Positions 7,416 to 15,735 of a stretch of DNA of 64,000 bases are shown one piece after another. The stretch lies in contig OZ245886.1 in the NCBI GenBank assembly GCA_965229525.1, positions 2,790,001 to 2,854,000 of the forward strand, in the 5' to 3' direction. This DNA is from HXMU1420-13 sp965229525. GTDB taxonomy: Bacteria; Bacteroidota; Rhodothermia; Balneolales; Balneolaceae. The first letter of the stretch is position 1, and the number at the start of each line of letters is the position of its first letter. The position numbers and the translations under genes are program-made. The notes below the pieces were generated by a model. That model was not told where the DNA came from. It was given only the letters and a program-made list of their open reading frames with translations, and made no database searches.

Positions 7416-9368
7416 ATGAAATTAATGCAGTACATACTAATTACGGGATTTTTGTTCACCTTTGCATTTAGTGCATGTATGCGTAGCAACAACAATGGGG
7501 CACTAGGCGGAAGCGCTGCCGAACGAGTGTATGTTGCTCCTGGTGAACAGGATGAATTTTATGCTTTTTTATCCGGAGGTTATAGCGGAAACTTAACGGT
7601 TTACGGGTTACCATCAGGAAGAATGTTGAAAGAAATTCCGGTATTCTCACAGTTCCCAACATCGGGATATGGATATTCGGAAGAGACTAAGCCAATGTTT
7701 AATACATCACATGGCTTTATTCCATGGGACGATTTGCATCACCCCGATATATCTCAAACCAATGGCGAGCTTGACGGCCGGTGGATTTTTGTTAATGCGA
7801 ATAACACTCCCAGGATAGCAAGAATTGATATGTCAACTTTTGAGACAGCAGAAATTATTGAAATTCCAAACTCTGCTGGAAATCACAGTTCATCATTTAT
7901 CACAGAAAACACAGAATACGTGGTAGCAGGTACCAGATTTGGTGTACCGGTACCTCAACGTGATATTTCTATCGATGAATACAAAGGTAATTTCAAAGGC
8001 GCTGTCACATTTGTGAGTGTAGAAGAAGAAACGGGGCATATGGATCTTGCTTTCCAAATAATGCTCCCAGGGTTTAATTATGATTTGGCTCGACCTGGAC
8101 GTGGTAAATCACATGGATGGTTCTTTTTGTCAACCTATAACACAGAAGAAGCAAATACACTACTGGAAGTAAATGCTTCACAAAATGACAAGGATTTCAT
8201 AGCGGCCATCAACTGGAAACTTGCCGAGGAGTATATAGCTCAAGGTAGGTATACAACCATGGAAACAGAGTATGCTCATAATATTTACGACGAAAGCACT
8301 CATATGGGAACCTCAACTATGAAAAATGAAGTTCGCATACTTGATCCCGCAGAACTTCCAGGGCTTGTGTACTTCTTGCCGACTCCAAAATCACCACATG
8401 GTTGTGATGTCGATCCTTCTGGAGAATATATTGTTGGTGCTGGTAAATTATCTGCATCGCTAACTGTACATTCGTTCACAAAGATGCTGGATGCAATCGA
8501 AAACGAAGATTTTGATGGCGATGCGTATGGAATTCCAATTCTTAATTTCGATAATGTAATTGCTGGACAGGTTATATCTGCAGGATTAGGACCACTACAT
8601 ACAGAATTTGACGGACGTGGTAATGCCTATACTACCTTCTTTATTTCTTCTGAAGTAGTGAAGTGGGAATTAGAAACATGGCAAGTTCTTGATCGTCAGC
8701 CAACGTATTACTCTGTGGGTCATTTGATGATTCCAGGTGGTAACTCCCGTGAACCTCATGGAAAGTACGTAGTAGCAATGAACAAAATCACCAAAGACAG
8801 ATACCTGCCAACTGGTCCGGAAATGGAACATTCTGCTCAGCTATATGATATTAGTGGTGAAAAAATGGAACTGTTGCTTGACTTCCCAACTCATGGTGAA
8901 CCACACTATGCTGCCGGCGCACCTGCGAGTTTGATAGCTCCACTATCTAAGAAATTCTATAATCTAGAGGAAAATAATCATCCTTATGGGGTAAAAACAG
9001 AAGCTGAAACCCGAGTAGAACGTGACGGTAATATTGTTCATGTGTATATGACTACTATTAGAAGTCACTTCGCACCAGATAATATAGAAGGGATTAAAGT
9101 TGGTGATAAGGTGTATTTCCATGTTACTAATCTGGAACAGGATTTTGATGTGCCTCACGGTATTTCCATGATTGGAGCGAATACATCAGAAATTTTGATT
9201 ATGCCCGGACAGACAAAAACATTCCTTTGGGAACCAGATAAAGTTGGTGTATGGCCATTTTACTGCACCGACTTCTGTTCAGCATTACACCAAGAAATGC
9301 AAGGATATGTTCGTGTATCCCCACGTAATTCCAATATCCAGCTTGCCTGGAGCCTGGATGGTGAATAA
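7416..9368 (+). CDS. nosZ: Nitrous-oxide reductase, Sec-exported clade II type
   Basis: 650 residues. NosZ reduces N2O to N2 in the periplasm. The N terminus is a Sec-type signal with no twin-arginine motif, which marks clade II, and FAFSAC suggests a lipid-modified Cys21. The beta-propeller carries the CuZ histidines, visible in DDLHHPD (108/109), GNHSSS (157), SPHGCD (328), PLHTEFD (395) and REPHGKY (448). The C-terminal cupredoxin domain has the full CuA set: His581 (VPHGISM) and Cys617, Cys621, His625, Met628 in YCTDFCSALHQEM. All key ligands are present, so the enzyme should be functional. It is followed by a hairpin and then the nos accessory genes. Confidence 0.97.
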   Translation: MKLMQYILITGFLFTFAFSACMRSNNNGALGGSAAERVYVAPGEQDEFYAFLSGGYSGNLTVYGLPSGRMLKEIPVFSQFPTSGYGYSEETKPMFNTSHGFIPWDDLHHPDISQTNGELDGRWIFVNANNTPRIARIDMSTFETAEIIEIPNSAGNHSSSFITENTEYVVAGTRFGVPVPQRDISIDEYKGNFKGAVTFVSVEEETGHMDLAFQIMLPGFNYDLARPGRGKSHGWFFLSTYNTEEANTLLEVNASQNDKDFIAAINWKLAEEYIAQGRYTTMETEYAHNIYDESTHMGTSTMKNEVRILDPAELPGLVYFLPTPKSPHGCDVDPSGEYIVGAGKLSASLTVHSFTKMLDAIENEDFDGDAYGIPILNFDNVIAGQVISAGLGPLHTEFDGRGNAYTTFFISSEVVKWELETWQVLDRQPTYYSVGHLMIPGGNSREPHGKYVVAMNKITKDRYLPTGPEMEHSAQLYDISGEKMELLLDFPTHGEPHYAAGAPASLIAPLSKKFYNLEENNHPYGVKTEAETRVERDGNIVHVYMTTIRSHFAPDNIEGIKVGDKVYFHVTNLEQDFDVPHGISMIGANTSEILIMPGQTKTFLWEPDKVGVWPFYCTDFCSALHQEMQGYVRVSPRNSNIQLAWSLDGE

Positions 9369-9375
9369 TACCTAA

Positions 9376-9400
9376 ATGGAGCCCATAATCTGGGCTCCAT
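9376..9400 (+). terminator. Intercistronic hairpin directly after nosZ
   Basis: Perfect 10-bp stem, ATGGAGCCCA at 9376-9385 and its complement at 9391-9400, with a 5-base loop, 7 bases after the nosZ stop. No long U-tract follows, so it may be a partial terminator or a 3'-end mRNA stabiliser that lets nosZ be expressed above the downstream genes. Confidence 0.6.
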
Positions 9401-9435
9401 CTTCTTATCAAAAAATAATATTAAAAGCTGATGTG

Positions 9436-10011
9436 ATGAAAAGATCGAAGATAATAATGATTGTAGGGTCGCTTTTACTGCTATCGTTGTTTGTTATGCC
9501 GATGTGGAATATCACTTTAGAAGCGCCTCAGTACCCTGATGCAATTGGAATGAATATCTGGATTAATAAAATCACAGATATGAATCCAAACGACATCAAG
9601 AATATAAATCTAATGAACCATTATGTGGGGATGAAAGAAATCCCTGAACACATGAAAGAATTTGATGTATTTCCAATAGTAATAGCAGTAATGGTAGTAC
9701 TTGGAGTTCTAATTGGCTTGTCAGGTAGAAAAGAACTCTATCTAACCTGGTTCATTGTGATGGTTATTCTTGGAACTATTGGTATGTACGATTTTTATCT
9801 ATGGGAATATGAATATGGTCATAATTTAGATCCAAAAGCTGCAATAAAGATTCCTGGACAAGGATATCAACCTCCATTAATTGGTATAAAACAGATTCTG
9901 AATTTTACAGCGATTTCAAAACCATTAATGGGTGCATATCTCATGTTCATAGGAATGTTCATGAGTGTTTACGCTTATTGGTACGAACGTAAACAGGAGA
10001 AATTAGCATGA
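9436..10011 (+). CDS. Four-TM membrane protein of the nos cluster (possibly NosB-like)
   Basis: 191 residues from the ATG at 9436 (MKRSKII). An upstream in-frame ATG at 9376 falls inside the post-nosZ hairpin and is less likely. Hydrophobic segments lie at about residues 6-23, 80-96, 103-122 and 168-187, with a Met-rich periplasmic-looking loop (MNIWINKITDMNPNDIKNIN) after the first. It sits between nosZ and nosL and overlaps nosL by four bases. Clade II nos clusters often carry an uncharacterised membrane protein here, called NosB in epsilonproteobacteria. I cannot show homology, so the symbol is left empty. Confidence 0.75.
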   Translation: MKRSKIIMIVGSLLLLSLFVMPMWNITLEAPQYPDAIGMNIWINKITDMNPNDIKNINLMNHYVGMKEIPEHMKEFDVFPIVIAVMVVLGVLIGLSGRKELYLTWFIVMVILGTIGMYDFYLWEYEYGHNLDPKAAIKIPGQGYQPPLIGIKQILNFTAISKPLMGAYLMFIGMFMSVYAYWYERKQEKLA

Positions 10012-10433
10012 AAACGCTGCCTAAATCATTGATCATTTTTGGATTTATTTTATTGGTTGGATGCGAAAAAGGGCCGAAGCCAATTATGTATGGAAATGAA
10101 AACTGCGACTTTTGCAGCATGACAATCATGGATGATAAACATGCGTCCGAAATAGTTACTCAAAAAGGTAAGGTGTATAAATTCGATTCTATCGAATGCA
10201 TGATTCGTAGTTTGGAATATTACGGAGAAGATGCAGAATCAATTCTAGTAATGGATTTTAAAAACCCTGGTGCTTTCATTGATGCTAACACAGCTACTTT
10301 TTTAATATCTCCTGATTTACCAAGCCCAATGGGCGCGAATCTAACCGCATTTCAGTCTTCCGAGGATGCAACCGAGTCTGGATTTGAAGGGGCAATTTAT
10401 ACCTGGGAAACGATCAGGGTGCACATTAATTAA
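10008..10433 (+). CDS. nosL: NosL copper chaperone lipoprotein
   Basis: 141 residues. Lipobox LLVGC (Cys19), then the NosL copper site C-x2-C-x-M: NCDFCSMTI with Cys33, Cys36 and Met38. This is followed by the family hallmarks KVYKFDSIECM and a second half ending WETIRVHIN. NosL delivers Cu(I) for assembly of the CuZ centre of NosZ, together with the NosDFY complex. The gene overlaps the preceding membrane protein gene by ATGA and lies 26 bases before nosD. Confidence 0.95.
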   Translation: MKTLPKSLIIFGFILLVGCEKGPKPIMYGNENCDFCSMTIMDDKHASEIVTQKGKVYKFDSIECMIRSLEYYGEDAESILVMDFKNPGAFIDANTATFLISPDLPSPMGANLTAFQSSEDATESGFEGAIYTWETIRVHIN

Positions 10434-10459
10434 TGTAAACCAAAACAATCGAGGTAATC

Positions 10460-11698
10460 ATGTTGAAAAAAAGGTTAATAGTTGGAGTTACCTCTTTCAT
10501 ATTATTCAATAGCGCATTGTTTGCACAAGTTAGAGTATGTAAGAACTGTGTTTATACTACTGTTCAAGATGGAATATCATATGCAGTTCCTTTTGATACC
10601 ATTCTAATACAATCCGGGTACTATCCCGAACATGATATTTTAATCGATAAACCTCTTACAATTATTGGTGAAGATGGGGTAATAATTGATGGTGAAAAAG
10701 AAGGTTCAATTTTCAAAATTCAGTCAAATGATGTCCATATTTCATCATTAACATTGCAGCGGGTCGGGCTATCACATACAACTGAATATGCCGCAGTTCA
10801 TATCTCTGATTCCAAAGATTTTTCACTGAGAAATATTGTAGTTGAAGACGCCTTCTTTGGTTTTTTAATAGAAGGCAGTAAAAACGGAGAAATTTCAGGG
10901 AATATGCTTTCTGGTAAATCGGATCTTGAATTCTATTCGGGGAATGGAATACATGGGTGGAAAAGCGAAAATCTTACCATCACCAATAATTCGATTAGCA
11001 ATTTAAGAGATGCGATCTATTTAGAGTTTGTTGACAATTCAACGGTTTCTAAAAATTTAAGTGAACAAAATATTCGCTATGGATTACATTTCATGTTTAG
11101 CAACAACAATTCATATACAGATAATATTTTTCGGGAAAATGGCGCAGGGGTTGCCGTTATGTTTTCTAAATTCATCGAAATGAAAGAAAATGTATTTGAG
11201 AATAATTGGGGAACAGCTTCCTTCGGATTACTACTTAAAGAAATATATGATGCAGAAATTGAAGGAAATATTTTTAATGAAAATACCGTAGCAATTATGG
11301 TGGAGGGTTCCACTCGAATTAACTATCTCAATAATATCTTCAATCAAAATGGTTGGGCAATAAAAATGTCGGGTGGTTGCTATACAAACTTGTTCTCAAA
11401 GAATGTATTTAGCAATAATTCATTTGATCTTTCATTCAACTCCAGGCTAAATGACAACCATTTTACAGGCAATTATTGGAGTTCATATAGCGGCTATGAT
11501 TTAGATAAAGATGGGGTGGGAGATGTACCCCATCGGCCGGTGAAACTGTTTTCATATGTAGTTAATAAAACTCCGGAAAGTATCGTATTACTGAGAAGTA
11601 TTTTTGTTGATCTCATCAATTTTACAGAAAACGTAACGCCAATTTTTACTCCCGTGGATCTCATTGATGAGTCGCCTTTAATGGAGGTACCATCATGA
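10460..11698 (+). CDS. nosD: NosD periplasmic copper-assembly protein
   Basis: 412 residues with a Sec signal peptide ending in ALFAQ. The body is a right-handed parallel beta-helix of NosD type: repeats rich in Asn and Ile such as ITNNSISNLRDAIYLEF, followed by YGLHFMFSNNN. The family's C-terminal element FTGNYWSSYSGYDLDKDGVG is exact in form. NosD works with the ABC transporter NosFY and the chaperone NosL to build the CuZ site of NosZ. Its stop overlaps the nosF start (ATGA), so translation is probably coupled. Confidence 0.95.
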   Translation: MLKKRLIVGVTSFILFNSALFAQVRVCKNCVYTTVQDGISYAVPFDTILIQSGYYPEHDILIDKPLTIIGEDGVIIDGEKEGSIFKIQSNDVHISSLTLQRVGLSHTTEYAAVHISDSKDFSLRNIVVEDAFFGFLIEGSKNGEISGNMLSGKSDLEFYSGNGIHGWKSENLTITNNSISNLRDAIYLEFVDNSTVSKNLSEQNIRYGLHFMFSNNNSYTDNIFRENGAGVAVMFSKFIEMKENVFENNWGTASFGLLLKEIYDAEIEGNIFNENTVAIMVEGSTRINYLNNIFNQNGWAIKMSGGCYTNLFSKNVFSNNSFDLSFNSRLNDNHFTGNYWSSYSGYDLDKDGVGDVPHRPVKLFSYVVNKTPESIVLLRSIFVDLINFTENVTPIFTPVDLIDESPLMEVPS

Positions 11699-12393
11699 TT
11701 TCATTTCAAGCATTAACCAAGAACTTTGGTGAACTCGAGGTTTTACAAGGTATTGATTTCGACGTTGTTCCTGGCAGCATAACTGCCGTATTAGGTCCAA
11801 ATGGTTCTGGAAAAACTACACTTATAAAATCACTGTTGGGAATGGTATTTCCGGACAACGGGTACATACTCCTGGACGGATATAAATTAAATGGTGAAGC
11901 GAATTACCGCGATAAAATTGGGTATCTACCGCAGATTGCAAGATTTCCGGAAAACCTGACAGCTCGTGAATTGATAAAAATGGTCGGTTCTGTGCGACCA
12001 TCTGAAAGGCAGGATGAGGAATTAATCGGGTTATTTGAATTAGATTCTTATTTAGATAAAAAGCTGTCAACATTATCAGGTGGAACAAGGCAAAAAATCA
12101 ATCTTGTTTTGGCCCTCATGTTCGATTCGCCTTACCTGATTCTAGATGAACCAACTACGGGACTCGACCCAATTGCTCTGCAAGTTTTGAAAAAAGTACT
12201 GATTCAGTTTCATGAACAAGGCAAAACGATTTTGATTACTTCGCATATCCTCAGTTTTGTAGAAGAGATATCCGATGAAGTTGTGTTTCTTCTTGAAGGG
12301 AAAATCCAATTTCAGGGTAAAGTAGAAGAACTAAAAATTCAGACTGCATCATCCAGTCTGGAGGAAGCAATTGCAACATTAATGGAGGCATGA
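11695..12393 (+). CDS. nosF: NosF ABC transporter ATPase
   Basis: 232 residues. Walker A GPNGSGKT at 34-41, Q-loop near GYLPQ (76-80), signature LSGGTRQK at 127-134, Walker B LILDEP at 148-153 and switch His184 (TSHIL). It powers the NosDFY complex that hands copper or sulfur on to NosZ maturation. Four-base overlaps link it to nosD upstream and nosY downstream, the canonical nosDFY order. Confidence 0.95.
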   Translation: MISFQALTKNFGELEVLQGIDFDVVPGSITAVLGPNGSGKTTLIKSLLGMVFPDNGYILLDGYKLNGEANYRDKIGYLPQIARFPENLTARELIKMVGSVRPSERQDEELIGLFELDSYLDKKLSTLSGGTRQKINLVLALMFDSPYLILDEPTTGLDPIALQVLKKVLIQFHEQGKTILITSHILSFVEEISDEVVFLLEGKIQFQGKVEELKIQTASSSLEEAIATLMEA

Positions 12394-13175
12394 TGCTTAA
12401 CATAATTCGTTATACTTTTTACGATTTACTGCGCAGTCGGTGGAGCCTGTTTTACATGTTGTTCTTTTTGATAACAAGCTACAGTTTACTATTTCTGAGT
12501 AATGATTTAGGTAGTGCAATCATCTCATTAATGAATCTTCTTTTGATTTTAGCCCCACTTGTGGGAACCATATTTGGTGTAATTTTCTACTACAATTCTT
12601 CTGATTTTTCAGAACTACTTCTTGCTCAACCCATAAAAAGAAGTACAATTTTCTTGGGTCAACTTTACGGATTATGTATCTCACTGAGTTTGAGTCTATT
12701 ACTTGGTATTGGTATTCCATTTTTGATGTATGGGTTATTGTCGTCGACAGTTATTTTCGATTTTTTAATCCTTTTAGTTGATGGAGTTATACTAACCTTC
12801 ATATTTGTTGGATTAGCCTACATCATTGCCTTAAAAAACGACAACAAAGTAAAAGGGTTTGGTTATGCGCTATTGATGTGGCTGATATTTTCCATCGTTT
12901 ATGATGGTCTACTACTAATTCTTTTGGTTCAATTTCAGGAATACCCACTGGATAGCTTCTCATTAGCGGCCACGGTTTTAAATCCGATAGATTTATCGCG
13001 AATATTAATTCTACTTAAACTCGATATTTCTGCTTTATTGGGATATACAGGGGCGCTATATCAGAAATTTTTTGGCACTATGTTAGGGCTAATTATTTCG
13101 TTTGGTTTGCTGGGAATTTGGGCAATGCTGCCAACTGGATTAGTACTTCGAATAGCAAATAAGAAGGACTTTTAA
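12390..13175 (+). CDS. nosY: NosY ABC transporter permease
   Basis: 261 residues with six predicted transmembrane segments and an ABC-2-type start (NIIRYTFYDLLRSRWSLFYMLFF), typical of NosY, the membrane partner of NosF. The motif LLAQPIKRSTIFLGQLYG after the second helix is a family hallmark. Two ATG codons are adjacent (12390, 12393) and either may be used. Its stop TAA overlaps the stop of the convergent oxidoreductase gene by four bases, so no terminator fits between them. Confidence 0.93.
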   Translation: MMLNIIRYTFYDLLRSRWSLFYMLFFLITSYSLLFLSNDLGSAIISLMNLLLILAPLVGTIFGVIFYYNSSDFSELLLAQPIKRSTIFLGQLYGLCISLSLSLLLGIGIPFLMYGLLSSTVIFDFLILLVDGVILTFIFVGLAYIIALKNDNKVKGFGYALLMWLIFSIVYDGLLLILLVQFQEYPLDSFSLAATVLNPIDLSRILILLKLDISALLGYTGALYQKFFGTMLGLIISFGLLGIWAMLPTGLVLRIANKKDF

Positions 13176-14269
13176 AGCTGAATCCTCACCCCACCATTTT
13201 TTGATGATTCCTGAATGGCTTCAATAATTGCGATATCTTTCAATCCTTCTTCACCCGGGACAATGGGAGTTGAATTCTCTTTTATTGCCTGCGCATCATT
13301 GTCCATTTGTCTGGCTTGTTGATGTGCTGGATCAGCGGATAAAATTATACCATCACTGGTTGAGCCTGCTACACCACGATATGATTGAAATGGTCGGAGG
13401 TTGTACGAACCAATTTCTGCTTCTATATCTAAATAGTTTGTGCTTTTTCCAAAGCTGGTTTCACCATGTGCAACTGCACCACTAGGGAACCACAGTGTGA
13501 ATTCTGTGAATTCATCCACTTCAGAATACATTTCTTTTCGTTCGGAATATTGCTTACCTGAGACAGCAATTGGCTCTTCCTGCACCGCATAACGTGCGGC
13601 ATTTAATGGATACACCCCCATATCGTACATTGCACCACCACCTAATGAAGCTATTGCTCTCCAATTATCTCTTGCATGCCTTCCTCGGTATCCTGCTCCA
13701 GTTTTTACTTCTTTGATGGAGCCATATTTTTTGGTTTTAGCATAATCCATTATTTGTTGTGTATTTGGTTCATGCTGCATTCTATAGCCAATCGTTAATT
13801 GTACATTATTTTTATTGGCAGAATTAATAATACCCTGGCATTCTGCAACTGTTAAAGCCATCGGCTTTTCACACCAAACATGCTTTCCGGCATTAGCAGC
13901 AATGATCGAATATTCCGCATGAAGTCCACTTGGTAGAACGATATAAACGATATCAATTTCATCGTTATCTGCAATCTGATGCATGTTTTCATAGTTATAT
14001 ACATTTGCATCGGGGATATTATACTTCTCTTTCCAAACTGGAATTTTCGATGGTGTTCCGGTAACAATTCCTTTTAACTCGCAGTGGTTAGTTAATTGTA
14101 AACCTGGCGCAAGTAAACCATTACTATACCTTCCAAGGCCTACTAGTGCAACTCCTAGTTTCTCTTTTTTCGACGGCAGAATAATATTTGGAAAACCAAT
14201 GGTAGCAGCCATTGATAGTGCAGCTCCGGTTTTCTTAAGAAAGTCTTTTCTACCAAGTTTAGTACTCAT
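13172..14269 (-). CDS. Gfo/Idh/MocA-family oxidoreductase, probably exported
   Basis: 365 residues. The N terminus (LGRKDFLKKTGAALSMAATIG) looks like a Tat or Sec leader as in secreted glucose-fructose-oxidoreductase relatives, but has only one Arg followed by Lys. A Rossmann fold begins with VALVGLGRYSNG (GxGxxG type, 41-51). The catalytic-loop Glu-Lys-Pro is at 134-136 (WCEKPMALT), and YDMGVYPLN is the second-domain hallmark of the family. Members oxidise or reduce sugars and cyclitols with NAD(P). The substrate cannot be told. It follows the acetyltransferase-like gene by 23 bases on the same strand. Confidence 0.85.
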   Translation of the reverse strand: MSTKLGRKDFLKKTGAALSMAATIGFPNIILPSKKEKLGVALVGLGRYSNGLLAPGLQLTNHCELKGIVTGTPSKIPVWKEKYNIPDANVYNYENMHQIADNDEIDIVYIVLPSGLHAEYSIIAANAGKHVWCEKPMALTVAECQGIINSANKNNVQLTIGYRMQHEPNTQQIMDYAKTKKYGSIKEVKTGAGYRGRHARDNWRAIASLGGGAMYDMGVYPLNAARYAVQEEPIAVSGKQYSERKEMYSEVDEFTEFTLWFPSGAVAHGETSFGKSTNYLDIEAEIGSYNLRPFQSYRGVAGSTSDGIILSADPAHQQARQMDNDAQAIKENSTPIVPGEEGLKDIAIIEAIQESSKNGGVRIQL

Positions 14270-14292
14270 TTCTTATCACATTTATTTTTGGC

Positions 14293-15663
14293 TTAAGTCA
14301 TATCTAACGCAGAAACAAAAATGGGGCGTTTCAAAATTTCACGCAGACCCTTTAAGTCATCTTTTTTTTCGCCACTAGTTTCATCACCAGACTGAGGTTC
14401 AATCTTATCATCACTTCTGACCACTTCAGATTCAGTGAGCTCTGATTCATTTTCCTCTTCAATCGATTCAGTGGATTTTTCTATGTTCTCCGTTTCATCA
14501 GATTTATCACGTTCATTAGATTCAATCTCGAACGATTCATCTTCTTTAAGTGGAAACTCAAGTTCCTCATCGATTTCTTCGTCTCCATTCTCCCCATCTT
14601 TAGTAAAGTTGATAGGTCTCACCATCAAATCTGCTTTTACAGATCCAATTATTGAGTGAACAAACCCCAAATCATTTCCAGACTTTAGATTTTTGATTAA
14701 ACCTGATTTCATATCGCCCCAAATCATCCCCAAATTAATTCCAAACAACGAACAGCAATGAGACATTAATTGAGGAATTACATGTTCACGATCTGGCAAA
14801 TGCCAGGCATAATCAAATGCGATAAACTTTAGTATATCCGGCTGAAAAAGTCGGTTTGTAAATGGCAAATGAGGAAGGACATCCTGCATCAACCAACCTT
14901 CAAAACCGGGATAATCAACTAAGTGCCAGTTTACAGGGACAGCCCGTATGCCACCAATAATTTTTCCTTTTTCTTTTTTAACTAAATAAAAGCCAGTTTG
15001 AAATATCCGATCTTCAAAGTAGAAAGAGTAGTCGCGATAGAATGCTTTAAGTTGTTCTCTTACATTGTCTTGCTCATCATCTGCAATATTATGAATGCTT
15101 CGTTTTTGGCCAGGATTGAACCTGCTAAATAGTAACGTCTCAATCTTCCGCGTAGGATGGAATCCCATCGAAATACATAGATTCCTCGAATTTATATTTG
15201 CTGATTCTACATATGCATAAAACGCACCGGTTCGCTCGTTCTCTATAAAAGGTTCTTCAAAATGGCTGGTTATTTCATTAGCGATCAGGTTCCGTAGGCT
15301 TCCTTTTCTCTCTCTAATGCGTCGGTTTTTTTGAGCACTGGTTTGCTTTCGTGATTTGAAGGGCTGGGCAATGGAGAGATACCTTACATAGAGCGAATGT
15401 ATAGAATCATCGCCATTCGAAACAAGGCGATTAGCCATACCCACTGTTCCCAAAACCCTTGTAGATTTCAAAATTTCAATGAATTGTACATTGGCTTGCG
15501 ACTTTATTCGCTCGACTATTTCTTTTTGTTGATATCTTAATTTGCCTTCTGTTCCAAAAACCGTCTTTTGAAGTAATTGAGCGATTCGCGGAGAGCCGTG
15601 CCTGCTTACTTTAACCTGTAAGCCAGATGTGTTTTCTTGTTCTACTTTTTCCTTCATTATCAC
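14293..15663 (-). CDS. GNAT-like protein with long acidic C-terminal tail
   Basis: 456 residues, not assigned to a named family. Residues 1-200 look like a GNAT acetyltransferase: the segment GTVGMANRLVSNGDDSIHSLYVRYLSIAQPFK precedes an NEITSHF helix, and SANINSRNLCISMGFHPT resembles the C-terminal N-x2-S-x3-Y/F-x-K/GF signature. A second half (about 200-350) contains KIIGGIRAVPVNW, another GNAT-like strand. Residues about 355-440 are a highly acidic Glu/Ser/Asp tail, followed by a short conserved-looking end LREILKRPIFVSALDMT. No signal peptide. It is upstream of the Gfo/Idh/MocA gene and divergent from the sensor kinase. Function unknown. Confidence 0.65.
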   Translation of the reverse strand: MIMKEKVEQENTSGLQVKVSRHGSPRIAQLLQKTVFGTEGKLRYQQKEIVERIKSQANVQFIEILKSTRVLGTVGMANRLVSNGDDSIHSLYVRYLSIAQPFKSRKQTSAQKNRRIRERKGSLRNLIANEITSHFEEPFIENERTGAFYAYVESANINSRNLCISMGFHPTRKIETLLFSRFNPGQKRSIHNIADDEQDNVREQLKAFYRDYSFYFEDRIFQTGFYLVKKEKGKIIGGIRAVPVNWHLVDYPGFEGWLMQDVLPHLPFTNRLFQPDILKFIAFDYAWHLPDREHVIPQLMSHCCSLFGINLGMIWGDMKSGLIKNLKSGNDLGFVHSIIGSVKADLMVRPINFTKDGENGDEEIDEELEFPLKEDESFEIESNERDKSDETENIEKSTESIEEENESELTESEVVRSDDKIEPQSGDETSGEKKDDLKGLREILKRPIFVSALDMT

Positions 15664-15735
15664 GAAAATAGAGTAAAGAAAGATCGATTAAAACTTGATC
15701 TACTATTCTGATGCTTTTTGCGTTACTTTCTCGCT

